From Neofusicoccum parvum (Eukaryota; Ascomycota; Dothideomycetes; Botryosphaeriales; Botryosphaeriaceae): a stretch of DNA of 64,000 nucleotides. The DNA lies in assembly GCA_020912385.1 (NCBI GenBank), contig CP087215.1:930001-994000 (forward strand). The letters are read 5' to 3'. Shown one piece after another: positions 1 to 12,001 of the stretch; positions within the stretch are counted from its first letter, which is position 1, and each line of letters starts with the position of its first letter. Position numbers and translations under genes: made by a program. The notes under the pieces are model-generated. The model saw nothing but the letters and a program-made list of their open reading frames with translations, did not search any database and was not told the origin of the DNA.

Positions 1-600
1 AGGAAGGGCGCGGGCGCGCTCGGCATGTCTCTCCTTGGCAGATGCTCGCAGCTGGAAGGGTTCTTCGCATCGTTAGACTGGCATGGGCGAGAAATGGAAA
101 CCAGAAAAAAAAGTCCCTTGGGGGTTCAGTCCTGCTCCGTCCGTCGTCGCCGTCGCCGTCGCCGGCCACCGCCCGCCCCGCTGCCGTCGTCCGTCTTGGC
201 TTTATTTTTACCTACGCGGTCGGGATCGGACCGGTTCAGCCTTACTTGACCGGACCCATCGTGGCGGGTCACGATGATTTGTGCAAGTGTGTGTCTGTGT
301 TCTGTGTATCGCTTGCCCTCCCGCTTCCCCCGCCGAACACCCGCGACCCACGAGCCCGCCCTCCGCTCCACGCCCGCCTGCCCTGCTCGAGCCGGCGCTG
401 CGGGCGCCTGTCCGGCCGGCGAGCCCTGGCGTTTGACTCGGGCACTCGCCGCAGTCAAGCTTTCTGGTCGCTACCACCTCGCCGGGAACAAGGGGGACGC
501 CAGAAGCAAGTCCACCGTGTACACACACACTCGCACATGGCCGCCGCCGGCACCCGCTCTTCCGCCCGACCCCCCCAGCCGCCAGCCCAACACCACGCCC

Positions 601-641
601 CGCCGCCGCCGCCGCCGCCGCAACCGCAACCGCAACCGCAG
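601..641. repeat. CCG triplet run plus AACCGC hexamer repeat
   Basis: A run of about seven CGC/CCG triplets is followed directly by three AACCGC-type hexamers. This is a simple-sequence repeat seen directly in the sequence. No gene is supported around it. Confidence 0.85.
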
Positions 642-2752
642 CGCCCCGTCCATCGCGGGGTGCGTGGCCACGCGCGACGGGCGCGCATGCAGCCCAGCCC
701 GCCCTCCTCCACCCTCGCGCCCAGTGCGGGCCGCTCCTTCCCACAGCCGTTTGCATGCACTCCACTGACTCAGTGGCCTGCATTGCATGGGGAGAAAGAA
801 TGGAGACATCGTCTTGTATTTTCCGACTGCATGGTCTACGACTGTCCCACGCTGCCGCCCCCCGATCCTCACCGGTCCCGGCGCAGCGTTTCCGGCGCGT
901 GGTCCCGCTTCCCCGTGTGGTGCCTTCTGCTCGCTCTGGCCACTGTGCTGGAGGCTCGAGTTGGTTCTTCTGCTTCGGCCTTCTCCACACGAACTGTTGT
1001 CACTGCCCATCCGATCCACCTCTGCGTGTCTTTCTGTGCGCTTGGGCTCGCTTCCGCTGGGGAGGGACGGGAGCTGGGAAGGTGGACATGCGACACGTTG
1101 CTCTGCGTACACGACGGCCGTCTGTTGGCGGGAAAGAGAAACGGCTACGGGGCTCGTCACCTGCGGTGCGGACCGGTCAGTCGTGGGTGATCGTGGGTCG
1201 AGCTCCAGCACCGCCGGTGGGCTGGCCGGTGTCCGAGTCATCGACGGGCATGGGAGGTTGCCGTGCCCAGGACGGCTGGCATGCTCGGGAGGCGGCTTGC
1301 GACTGGGCCGGCACTGGGGGAAATCAGCTCGCAGGCCGTGAGCTTGGGGAAGAGGTGGTCCGAATTTCTGGCTGCACCGGTGTCGCCGGGCTTTCGTGTG
1401 GTGGACCAGTGCCCACACTGCCGCGCCCACAGCTCACTCCCCCAAGCAAGGGAGCGGCCGGCGCGTCAACGGCACGGCGCGGCACGACCCCCGCCGGGAG
1501 ACGCCTCGCAACGACCAAGGCAGAGAGCCGTGCTGCCACACACGCCCTGCTCGCCCTGAGGCTCGAACTGATGGTCTGACAAGCTGCGCGGGTAAGCACT
1601 AATCCAGCTTTCAGCCCAACCTGACTGCCTGACCGTCGGCCTGAAAAACCTCAACTGTATGCTGACAACGGCAGACAAACCTAGCCGTGCGACTGAATGT
1701 GCTTCGTAGGGCTCCGCCGGCCAGGCAGCACAGGTATGCTGCACTGCACTTGGCGATCTCGGTTGATCACTCCTCGCCACGCCCCTTGTCCAGCCATCCC
1801 ACACGCAAACGCACACGCACTTCAAAAATCCACGATCCACGATCCAGCCGCCCAGCCTTGACGCAAGCCCCGGCCGTGGCCAACGGTTGCGTGGGTCAAG
1901 GTCGCACAAAGAGCAGAAAGGAGGCGTTCGTGGCCAAACCCTTGTCCGGATCTGGGCTGCTCTCAGCTGGGCACAAAACCCGGGATACGGTCGAGCTTGG
2001 CTGGTCTGTTGGATCCCGTTGGCTGGAGGGGCGGGAAGCAAGCTGTTCTCTGGATCAAGGAACGTCGGTTTGGATCGACTGTACATACATGCCATACCGT
2101 CTAGATTCTCAGCTCCTGCACATACTACTGCAGCCTCTGCGGCAGATACTTTTTGCACTGTCAAATCAGTGCTCTTACTTGTGACCTCCTGCTGCCGCTT
2201 CCGCTCCCGCTGTTCTGGGTCGCGGCTGCTGGATGGATTCATGTAGGAGACATATCTCATTTTCGATTTCCGTGCTCGAAAGTTTAACTTCAGCCATATC
2301 TAGCGGCAGCTTCGTCCAATGACTCACCTCCACGCGCGCGGTGGAGATCAACAGCTCTAACAACCCGCCTTTTTCCCATACCACTGTGGCTCCACCTCCC
2401 TCCATCGTACACACCTACATACTACGTGCGTACGCGCCCCGCTCTGATCAACCAGCCCGCCCCACGCGTACCAAACACCTCCCATGCGGCTAGCATTGTC
2501 CGGCCGCATGGACTGAGGGCGAGATCCCGCCTTCTCGTCTCATCCGCGTGCAGTGTGCATATGCACCGTCCGTCCCTCCGTCCCTCCTAGCCCGCACCAA
2601 GCGTTACGGCCCTGATCCCATCCCTTGGCCCACCGCACCAGGCAGACAATGTTTTACACTTTTTTTCCCTCCTTTCCTGCCGCAGCACCAGCTAGACCCG
2701 AAATTTCCGAGCAGCAAGGAAATCAAGCCAACAAACACCCTGCATCCTCCCT

Positions 2753-2776
2753 CCCCCCCCCCCCCCCCCCCCCCCC
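2753..2776. repeat. 24-base poly-C run
   Basis: An uninterrupted run of 24 cytosines inside a longer C-rich pyrimidine tract. Runs of this length are prone to length polymorphism and to sequencing or assembly error. Confidence 0.9.
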
Positions 2777-5700
2777 TCACATCCACTTCCGCTGCCCACT
2801 CAAGCCCGCCCTCCCCTCCCCCTTTTCCCACCCTCCCGCACGCACGCACTCTCTCCACCGCTCCTCGCAGATCCGCGCCCGCCCGCCCGCCCATCCTCTC
2901 CACCCCCTATCCGCCCGCCACCGCCAACCAAGCACGCTCCCACCCTGTCCCGCCCAGAAGGCCAAGCCGAGACGGCAAACGACCGCTCCCGGCCAGGGCA
3001 GCAAAGCAGAAGCTCGAACGTTGCCCGGGAGGGGGGGGATGGGCGTCCAGGGCCGCCCAGCCACCGGGCCCCCTGGCGCTCGCTCCGCGGACGGGACAGG
3101 GGGCGGTGGGCGGGAGAGCTCGCGGCGTCTGGATGTCTGGCCGTCTCCCTCCCAGCATCTCGCGACCGTGCCTTTCGCGGGCGGGAGGCGCGGGCAGAAG
3201 GCGTGGGTGGATGATGTGGCGCCCGGCTGTCCGCCAGGGGGGGATGGGCAGGGCAGGTGGTGCGAGCAGACTGAACTGGCGAGCAAGTGGGTTTGCTACG
3301 CGCGCGCGTGCGGCGGGCGGGCGCGCGGACGCATGCACGTAGACACGCAGACAGGCGCTGTCCGATCCCTGGGGTCGTTCGAGGGCTGGGGTGGGGAGCA
3401 CGGGGCGGTGGGTTGGGGGGTGGGTGGAGCGGCCTCCGTGGCTCCTTTTGGCTCGGGGCGGTTGGCTTCTGCTGCGGTTGGGGGGTTTGTTTCTCACTGT
3501 TTGGCTGGAGGGGTTGGCGGTTTGCGGCCGGGTATCTCCGGTGGATGCACGCGAGATCTGTTTGATTGATGTGTGTATGTATGTACGTATGGGTGTGTAT
3601 GTGTGTGGGCCTTGAGGCAGGTTCGGTTCCGTTGGTTTTGCTCCACTCCCCCAGCCCGGGAGGGTTTTTTTTCTCTCTTGTGATGTGCGTTCTCGTGTTG
3701 TGGGCAGCCTACGCTCCCTGCTGGTCGAGCGCACACTGCGCACTGGACTGGACGGGGGGCGATTGCTAGCCAGGGGCAAGAGTGGATGGTGGCGTTTCGG
3801 CGAAACGGGGGCAAGCAACGGATCGGGGCGGTGCGCGCGCGCTTTAGTGGCGATGGGCGGATGCCGTGATTTGGAGCGAGCGGGACTCGCCACTTGCCGA
3901 ACCGTGGGTGTGCTGTTTGGCTGGACAGGGAGGTTGATATGGTCAGGGCTGCGCTTGGCTAACGACTAGGAGAGAGCAGGAATGAGGGAGGGGCGACGAA
4001 GGCGACTAATGCGAGTGGAAGGGGGGCTGGCAAGAGTGCTGGTGCGAGACTGATTGCAGGCCATGCTCGTGGTCGTTGTGATCGTATTCGATGCGTGCTC
4101 GAGCGGGTAGCGCCTGGTGGCGGTGGGGACGATCTGGCAGCGATCTTGCTTGTGGGCACTGGGGTAGCCGAGAGACCTGCTCTGCGCGGCTGACGATTGA
4201 CGGGGGGAGAAGCGCAGAGAACAGAAAGGAGCCGGCGGCGGCAGACGGCCGAGGAAGTGCAACTGGTGTTCTACATCTGCGAAGTGCAGTTGACGAGGAG
4301 CCGTCTCCGTGCCGATTCCACACGCTCCCATCGTGTCGCCCTGCCGCACACCTCCTACATGATCTCACAGCCGGCCATCCCAAAGCTTGGCGACGTGAGA
4401 TTGGAACGGCGTGCCAAGAGATGTGGGATTTCCCTGTTTTGCCAGCCCGGGCGAGCCCACTCGGAGATATGCGAGGCTGCGTATCTCCTTTAAAAGTGGA
4501 GCGTCACAGATTTGCTCCTCTCTCTCCACAACCGACGACACCGTCACAGCAGCCGGCCAACCGCGAGTGAAGGAACAACGCTCTCGGCCGGTGACTCGGC
4601 CTCTTTGGCGGCCGTCCATGCGCGTCCGCGGTTGAGTCGACCGCGCAAGCTCCAGAGCAGCGGCAAGTGTAGCAGCGGCAGACACTGCACCACTCCACCA
4701 GCCTCGCAGCAAGGCCGTTTTTAGGATCTCCATGGCCGCTGACTCGCGGGCACACCTTCGCCGAGTTCTTCCATCGAGCCGCTGGCGGCGGATCTGCCGC
4801 CCAGGCTAGCCGGGGGACCAGACAAGCGCGGATGATGCGCGTGATTTCGTGATCTGTGAGTGATTCGCCCTCCTTCCGGGCCAGGCTCCGGCGTTTGGCT
4901 GCCTCAGCCCAATCCCACGTGGCGTGCGAGCAGCTCTTTTCCCTCTCCCCAACACCCTGCCGGGGAGTGACACACGCCACCAACGCCCCCAACGTCCGAC
5001 CGTGAGCAGACACAGGCCGGCGGACGAGAGCGAAGACGTTCACATCCGGGGTTTCATCGTCCAGCCGTCCGCCAGTCGTCGTCGCTCGTCGCTCGGGGGT
5101 GCCCCCGGACGATCAGACCGCCTGGCCCCCCTCCCGACCGACGGCCGACGGAGACTTCATCCGTGCGGCACACACACACAGGAAAAAGAACACCTGCATG
5201 AGGCGACGGACCCTGACGGCGATGGCCCGGCGAACATGCGATCGATCTGCGCTCCTCCCTCTCGCAGCCACCTCGGCGTCTTCCCTTTCATCCACCCGTC
5301 TCCGTCGCCTCATCCGGGTGCCTCACTGCCCCACCCGCCTCCCCTCCGCCCCGCACCTTTCCGCATAGGGATGGCTTCCTGTTCCCTCCTCTCGGCGCGC
5401 GCCCGTGCCGGGGCGGTAAGCTCGCCCGGACGAATCCCAGGTGATTCCCTTTCGCGGCCTAGCTCCTGCGGGGGGAAGTGCGGGAGCGCCGCTCGTTGGA
5501 TGCGCTGGCGAGCTGAGGCGTTTGCGCAACAGCCAGGCTGGCCCGAGCGAGGCGGAGGATGGGGGGGAGGGGGCCCCATCGGCGAACGGACGTTCCTGTC
5601 GTGACTGCCTTGCGCCCTTCCGCGCTCTTTTTTTCCTTTTTTCACAGCCCCGAGCGAGCAGCCACGTATCTCCGTCCTAGCGTGAAGAAAGATATGCAGG

Positions 5701-7245
5701 GAGGGCGCGAATTGTGCGAGCGTCCGGTCCAGGTCGAGACGGTGGAGGAATAAGCATGAAGAGAGGGCCCGTGTGAGGCAAGAGGTCTCAGGCCACACTT
5801 ACATACACGCCCAAAGCGTGCAGCTTTTCTGGGGAAAAGGGCAGCCGTCGGGGAGGAACGAGGCGGACAGCGTGAGGCTAGACCCACTCCCCGCTCTTGC
5901 GTTGACCGTCTTTCCCTCGAGCACGTAGCTGGCCTCTGCGGGTGCTGAGAAGGCGGCCAGGTGGAGCAGGGCCGCGGACGGCTAAGCGGGCCGGGCTGGG
6001 GTGGCACGGCATTGGAGATAGCTACGGGCGGGCGCGCGTCATCCAGGAATAATGCAGGTGGAGTACGTCTCGCCCCGCTGGTCGTGACACAGCAGCAGCA
6101 GTCGGTATGTTAAACTTTGGCGGCCCCTCTCCAAACGGAAGCGTGTGTGATGATGATGCGAGCGGCGGGCGCACTGCAGATTCTGGCTCCGCCGGCTGGC
6201 GAGTGGTTCGTGGATCCCTCCGGCTGGGCGTTCATGCAGTCCTTGCTTTTTCTCTCCCTTTCCCTTTTTATTTTCCCCTTCTGATGCTTGCTTTTTCCGC
6301 CGGATGACATAAGCGGGCTCCATTGGCGCACGCCTCGTGTCGGGGAGCGGCCCCGTCGACGGGTGGGTGTCGAGCCGACTGCCCCGGCACTCTTCGCTCT
6401 CAGCAGCATGTTGCGGGTGGTGCAGGGACGCGGTCTCAGATTGGCCGATCTGGGCGGCGAAGTGTTGCGTGCGAGGGCGCAGTTGACGATCCCCGCCAAC
6501 CCTGTTTCGCGTCACTGGCCCCTCTCCCTGCGGGCCTGCGGGAAACACTTGGAGCGCTGACACACAGACGCCGCCGGGCACGGGACTAAACATAGGACGT
6601 GAGCGCCGCGCCGTATGTGCTGGCTCTGGCCGGCTGCCGGCTGGCGGCGCTTCCGGCGCGGCCATGCAAGCCAGCGCTGCACTCCAGAGTCCAGAAGCCA
6701 GAGGCAATAAAGACCCACTCGCCCGGACCTGCTGGACAAAGGGCATCTCCACATCGATAGTTTCATCACCTGCGGGGGGTTCTGCAGTTGCACAGAAGAG
6801 CACACGCAAGCAGGATTCGCCGTGCCCACAATTATCACCATTGTTATTTTTCTGGCCGCAGTTGCAGCATCCGTGCCGCCTCCTGCACGTGATACGGTCC
6901 ACTTTCGTATCAGCGGGCAATCCGAGCGTGACGGGCATCGAGCTCGCGCCCAGCCGTGCCGCCTCACCTCCTCTTCTCTCCCCTCCTCCCCCCTCTCGCG
7001 CCTCCCCTATACTCGCCGTCTCCATGGCATTATCGAGGCCCGGCCGCGTCACTAGACGCTGGCACCAGCACCGCCAGCCGCACGATCCGGCCAGGAATCC
7101 ACACCGGCGGCGGCGCGGTCGGCTCGACGAAAGGCGACCTGTCACATCCGCGAGTTATGCACGGCCAGAGGGTTCATCCCATCAGCCCAGCCATCCTTCG
7201 TCCTCGCATCATCGGCCGCGCCAATCCTCTGATCACCGCGCCTGA

Positions 7246-8356
7246 TCACCGATGCCAGCAGACGGCGTCAGCCTCGCCGCCCAGCGCCCGCGCCGGCCAC
7301 TCCAGACAGCGCCGCCACTCCCCAGCCGCCGCTCCGCCCCGTCCCGCCGCCGTCTCCGCTCCGCCGTCCGCCGCCGCCGCCCCGCCCGCCGCCGCATCAC
7401 TGCCGCACACCTCGTCCACCACCGCCCGCACCACGCCCGCCCCCCACCGACTGACCCACCACAGGTGCCGCATGCGCGCCAGACACGCCGCCCAGTGCGC
7501 CAGCACCACCAGCGCGAGGTGCTCCCGCCGCGCCAGCGCGCCCACGAACGCGGGCGGCAGGTCGGCCGGCCAGTGCAGCGCGATGGTGTGCAGGCCGGGG
7601 CGGGCAGCCAGGCGGCGCACCAGCAGGCGCAGGCGGGCGAGGGCCAGCAGGACGTCGTCGTCGGGGGGCGTCGCCGCCCGCGCCCGCTCCTCCACCGCCG
7701 CCAAGGACGCCTCCGCCGCGGGCGCGGACGCCCCGTCCCCGAGCGACTCGCCTGCCTCCACGCGCGCCCGCACGTACGCGCTGATCGAGCTGCTGCCGCT
7801 GCCTGGAGACGCCGTCCATGTCCGCGCGTACAGCGCCTGCGTGCCCTGGAAGAGCCGGATCACCTGGCGCGCCTGGTCGAGCGGGTGCTGGCCGGGGGCG
7901 GGCGGGAAGACGAAGGCGCAGGCGAGGATGAGCGACGAGCAGGTGAGGACGGGGTCGACGTCTGCGGTGCTGTCCTCGCGCCGCAGCAGCATGGCGGCGA
8001 CGGCGGGCGCGAAGCCGGCGAGCGACAGCGTCTGGTGGCGGGCGGCCAGCGCGACGTGGCGGGCGGCCTCGGCCTCGCTGCCGGCCGCGCGGTGCAGGTC
8101 GGCGCTGTGTAGGGCGGCGTAGGTGAGGGCGGCGTGGTAGAGGAAGGCGTGTGAGGCGGCGAAGGAGCGCACCGCGCGGTCCCAGCGCCAGAGCTGCTCC
8201 GACTGCACGTGCGCCGGCGAGACGGTCGTGACCACGTGCATGTAGTGGTGGAAGATGGCGCTGCTGTGCTCGAGCTGCGCGGAGGCGGTGGAGGAGGCGT
8301 GCAGCGTGTTGGCGCGGCAGACGAGCCGCTGCTGCAGCGGAGGGACGGGGGCATGG

Positions 8357-8389
<33 letters not shown>

Positions 8390-8625
8390 GCGGCGAAGGG
8401 GTCGTGGGCCGACAGCAGGTGCGTGTAGGTGCAGTCGCGGCCCTTGGACTTGCAGCGCAGACAGCGCGGCTGCGTCTCGTCGCACTCACCGGGAGTCAGT
8501 ATCGTACACGGCCGGCATGTCTCAGCTCAGCGGTCGGCCGGCGGTGCCCCACGCACCTTGACCCTCTTCTCCTTGCACTGGCGGCACCCGTGGTGCGAGT
8601 TGCGGTGCGCGCGTCGGCTGTACAT
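7246..8625 (-). CDS. Zn2Cys6 (fungal binuclear cluster) transcription factor
   Basis: Predicted nuclear DNA-binding regulator of 435 aa in two exons on the minus strand: 8625-8557 and 8484-7246, with a 72-base intron. The intron splits the zinc cluster, so the domain is visible only after splicing. Residues 14-41 then give Cys-X2-Cys-X6-Cys-X6-Cys-X2-Cys-X6-Cys, the exact Zn2Cys6 pattern, with the basic stretch KEKRVK between Cys17 and Cys24. An in-frame stop lies upstream, so the ATG at 8625 is the first available. Nine glutamines encoded by a CAG run follow the cluster. The remaining roughly 330 residues are Ala- and Leu-rich helices resembling the middle/C-terminal region of fungal-specific regulators. 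The target is unknown. The adenylation-domain gene is divergently transcribed across 1.5 kb and is a plausible target by proximity only. Confidence 0.88.
8361..8389. repeat. CTG/CAG microsatellite (polyglutamine)
   Basis: A 29-base GCT/CTG repeat that reads as CAG on the coding strand and gives nine consecutive glutamines just after the zinc cluster of the regulator. It stays in frame if units are gained or lost. Confidence 0.9.
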
Positions 8626-10167
8626 GGCCAGCCCTATGACGCAACAGGCTTGCTGCGGTGGGCGGCAGATGCGCCGGTGCCGCAGCTGCCGCGGTGGCTC
8701 TCGACGGGCGAATCAGGGGGCGCGGAGGCCGGCGCGGTGCGGTGGCTGTCGTATTGCAGGCCGCGGTATAGGCGCGGGCAGATCGACGGGCTCGAGGAGG
8801 GTGACGAGCGCAGCAGCAGAGGCAGAGGCATGCTCCCGCGCGCCGAGTGACGTTCCTTTTGCGATCTCGGGCGAGGGCGGGCTCTCGGGTGCGGGTATTG
8901 ATGCCGCGAGTGGAACTGGCTCCGGGCCCGCGCCTTGCCGCTTGAGGCCTGACCTGGGGGCCGGAACGCCGACGACACTTCGCCCTTGCCAACCACCTGC
9001 CTCGGATCAGCGCTGGTCAGGCCTTCCATTGCATGTGGATATCGCCCTGCCTGCAGCCCAGATGCATGCCACCGCGACCTCCCGCATCGGGATGCGTGTA
9101 TGCAATGCAGACCAATCCCGAGATCTGTACTTGTGGCCGGAACTTTGGCACCAACTGACATTTCTCCGATCCCGCCCGCAGGCACTTGTTCACGCGTCAC
9201 TGCATCAGACGTGCTTGTTATGAAAAGTTGCACAAGCATGGCCCTCTGAGCAGACTGGAAATCTCCGCCCACACGGCCTTGGCACCTCTCTGCCTATCTC
9301 CTTTCTCACATGACTGATTCCGCTCCCTATGCGGCCATGCCAGCTGTGTCGATTTCTGGGTAGGTCCGGCTTTCCCACATTGCCCAGTGCTTCTGATCGA
9401 TTCCAAATTCCATGGCCAGTCTGACTCAGCTCCTGGTGGGCAAGCATGGAGTCTGCATATCCGTTTATTCCCAGTTATTTCCGTAGCTTACACCCTCTCT
9501 CCTTGCCGTCTGTGAGACACAGACCAGCTCAACATCCATAATGGTCCATCGCTCTCTGCAGCCTTACACAAAAGCACCTATAAGAGTTGTCAAGCTTTCA
9601 AGTGCTGACCAAAGAAAGAGGAGACGGTAAGCGCTAACGCAGGAGAGGCTTCCTCGTACAGAAGTCCTCGAGTTGATCCTATTACACATACGGAGTCAGC
9701 ACCACTAGCCATCTAGCATCATTGTAAGAGAAGTATTTGATAAACAGTTCACCTCTAAAAATGCATCGTTGGCGGGCCACGAGCGAGAAAATGCAGAATG
9801 ACGCGGCCCATACAACTTATCTCCGCTCCGATGGCCGGATGTCTCCTTGCCATTGAGCTTTCTCGAGAGGGGGCTTAGAAGGGCTGTGATTTGATTTTCT
9901 ACTTTTCCACTCTCGTTAGCATTTCAAATGTCTTGAGAATTGCTGTTTCCGGAATTTGCTTCGCGGTCAAGGAGACCTTGTTTAGAGCTACCCATATACT
10001 TGATAAGTCTTCGTGTTTTTATCGCACTGATTTCTTGGATTTCAATGTGCAGATTTTGAGCATAGTTCTTCTATCTTCACGCCTGCACACGTATTCCCGA
10101 ATCCTGAATCGGTTCATACCCATTTCATTCACTAACGACTTCACAACTCCTGAAATTTCTCGCAAGC
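8626..10167. other. Divergent intergenic region between regulator and adenylation-domain gene
   Basis: About 1.54 kb separates the start codons of the two divergently transcribed genes. GC-rich near the regulator and close to balanced composition from about 9450 on. No further gene is supported. It should contain both promoters, but I could not identify a TATA box or operator with confidence. Confidence 0.5.
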
Positions 10168-12001
10168 ATGATACGAGACAGGGGCGAATCCCATCCCTTG
10201 CCAGCTTACGGCCGTCGTCTCATAGCCTCGACCATTGACTCACTGGCCAAGGACTCCCCAGAACGCACCTACGCCTCCGTCCCTGTATCCGACGAAGACC
10301 TCACCCGCGGTTTCCGCGACATAACGTACGCCCAACTTGCCGCTGCAGTTGACCGCACGGCTTACTGGCTGGACACGCATCTTCCGTCCCATCCTCCACC
10401 TAACAATAATGTCGTTGACACCGAAAACGGCACACACCAGAATGATGGCGCAAGAGAAAAGGTTCAGACATTCGCTTACTACGGCCCCCGTGACCTGCGC
10501 TACATTCTCATGGTCGTTGCAGCCATGAAGACTGGCCGCCGAGTCTTGATGACGAGTCTGCTAGGATCTCTGGAGGCACAAGTGTACATGGCGAAGAAAA
10601 TGGGATGTTTGGTGTTTCTTTACGCAGCAGACGGGCCAGACGTGGTTCCATCGCACGTGCGGATAATCCCCGAGAGCGTGGACGGCAGCGTCAGCATATC
10701 GGTCCCTGAGTTCTCGGACTTGTTCTGCCTCGACAACGACCACAACAGCAGCAAGCCCTACCCGTACCACAAGATCTGGGAAGAGGCTCACCTAGACGAA
10801 GTCGCCATCTACCACACATCCGGCTCGTCGGGCTTCCCGAAGCTGATCCCGCAAACGAACGAGATGCTCGCGCGGATAGACTCCTGGAACCTCCTCGAAG
10901 ACGTCAACGGCATGACCACCAGCCGGGAATACTACGCCTCCAAGCGCCTCTACATCGCCCTCCCCATCTTCCACGTAAGCCCCCCCCCCTCCCCACCCCA
11001 CCACCCCCACTAACCACCCCCAGCTCGCCGGCACCCTCATCACCCTCCCCTGCGCCATCTTCCTCCACACCATCCCCGTCCTCGGCCCGGCAACCCTCCC
11101 CCCCTCTCCCCCCCTCTTCACCCGCATCCACGCCCACGCCTCGCCCCCCCTCACCGGCCTCTTCGCCCCGCCCTCCCTCCTCGAAGACCTCGTCCGCCAC
11201 CACGACGCCGCGCCCCTCGCCTCCCTCTCCACCCTCATCTTCGCCGGCGCCCCGCTCGCCCCCGCCGCCGGCAACGCCCTCGCCCCCCTCGGCTCCCTCC
11301 GCACCTGCGTCGGCAGCACCGAGGGCTCCTACTGGCCGCTGCTGCACCCCCGCCGCGCCGCCGACTGGCCCTACGTCGCGCCGCATCCGGCGATGGGCGC
11401 GGTGTTTGAGCCGCGCGCGGACGGGCTGTGTGAGCTTGTGGTTGTGCGGACGCCGGCGAGTGAGGCGTGCACGAATTTTTTCTGTGGGGAGGGCGCGGGC
11501 GGGAGGGAGGTGTGGCGGACGAGGGATTTGTGGGAGGGGCATCCGGAGGGGGGTGGGTTGTGGAGGTATAGGGGGAGGGTGGATGATTTGGTGGTGTTGA
11601 GTGGGGAGGTGAAGATGTATGCAGGCGCGGTGGAGGAGAGGGTGGGTGGACGGGGGGCGGTGAGGGCGGCGTTGGTGGGGGGCGATGGGAGGAGGGTGCC
11701 GTTCTTGTTGGTGGAGGGCGTGGATGGGGAGGAGGGGGAGGAGGACGACGACGAGAGGGAACGGAGGGTGTTGGAGGAGGTGTGGCCGTATGTGGAGGAG
11801 GCGAATGAGGATGTGGGCCCGAAGACGAAGTTGAGGAGGGGATTGATGCTTGTGGCGCGGAGGGACAAGCCATTTGCGAGGACGGCGAAGGGTTCGGTGG
11901 ATAGGAGAAATACGTTCAGGGCGTATGAGAAGGAGGTGGATGCGTTGTATGAGAAATTCTATGCGGATGGGGGAGAGGAGGTCAACTCTTCTGAGTTTTG
12001 A
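10168..12001 (+). CDS. Stand-alone NRPS-like adenylation-domain protein (ANL superfamily)
   Basis: Predicted adenylate-forming enzyme of 594 aa in two exons: 10168-10974 and 11024-12001, with a C-rich 49-base intron carrying a CTAAC branch site. It would activate a carboxylic or amino acid with ATP; the substrate is not readable from sequence. Adenylation core motifs are present: TSGSSGFPK (residues 217-225, phosphate loop), GSTEGSYWPLL (A5), a TRDLW...GRVDDLVVLSGE block (A7/A8) and RTAKGS with the A10 lysine near residue 558. The domain style is that of fungal A-T-R NRPS-like proteins, but the protein stops about 35 residues after A10, with no phosphopantetheine (T) domain or reductase. No T-domain remnant is visible in the 450 bases downstream. 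Base use flips sharply from C-rich to G-rich at about 11395 within exon 2. Could be a free-standing ligase or a truncated relic; the open frame favours the former. Confidence 0.85.

Larger units (their letters stand above)
1..7245. other. GC-rich low-complexity region, no supported gene
   Basis: About 7.2 kb with many open frames but none that reads like a protein: the translations are runs of Arg, Pro, Ala, Gly and Ser produced by high GC and simple repeats, with no recognisable motif, signal peptide or plausible exon chain. It contains a CCG-type triplet run near 601-620 followed by a repeated AACCGC hexamer, a 24-base C run, pyrimidine-rich tracts (2540-3010) followed by G-rich tracts (3020-3560), and a TG/TATG-rich tract near 3566-3610. 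It could hold long untranslated or regulatory DNA, or an unrecognised non-coding RNA. I see nothing that decides between these. Confidence 0.5.

Noticed and set aside
42..1190. A 382-codon open frame on the plus strand, and overlapping long frames on the minus strand up to 319 codons
   Set aside because: Translations are Arg/Pro/Ser-rich with no motif; several frames are open at once on both strands, as expected of GC-rich DNA with few stop codons.
6039..7145. A 368-codon minus-strand open frame
   Set aside because: Composition is a low-complexity mix with no domain or splice logic, and competing frames are open on the other strand.
7252..8485. Long frames opposite and offset to the Zn2Cys6 regulator (up to 388 codons)
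   Set aside because: They are Arg/Ala-rich shadows of the real coding frame, which is supported by the intact zinc cluster after splicing.
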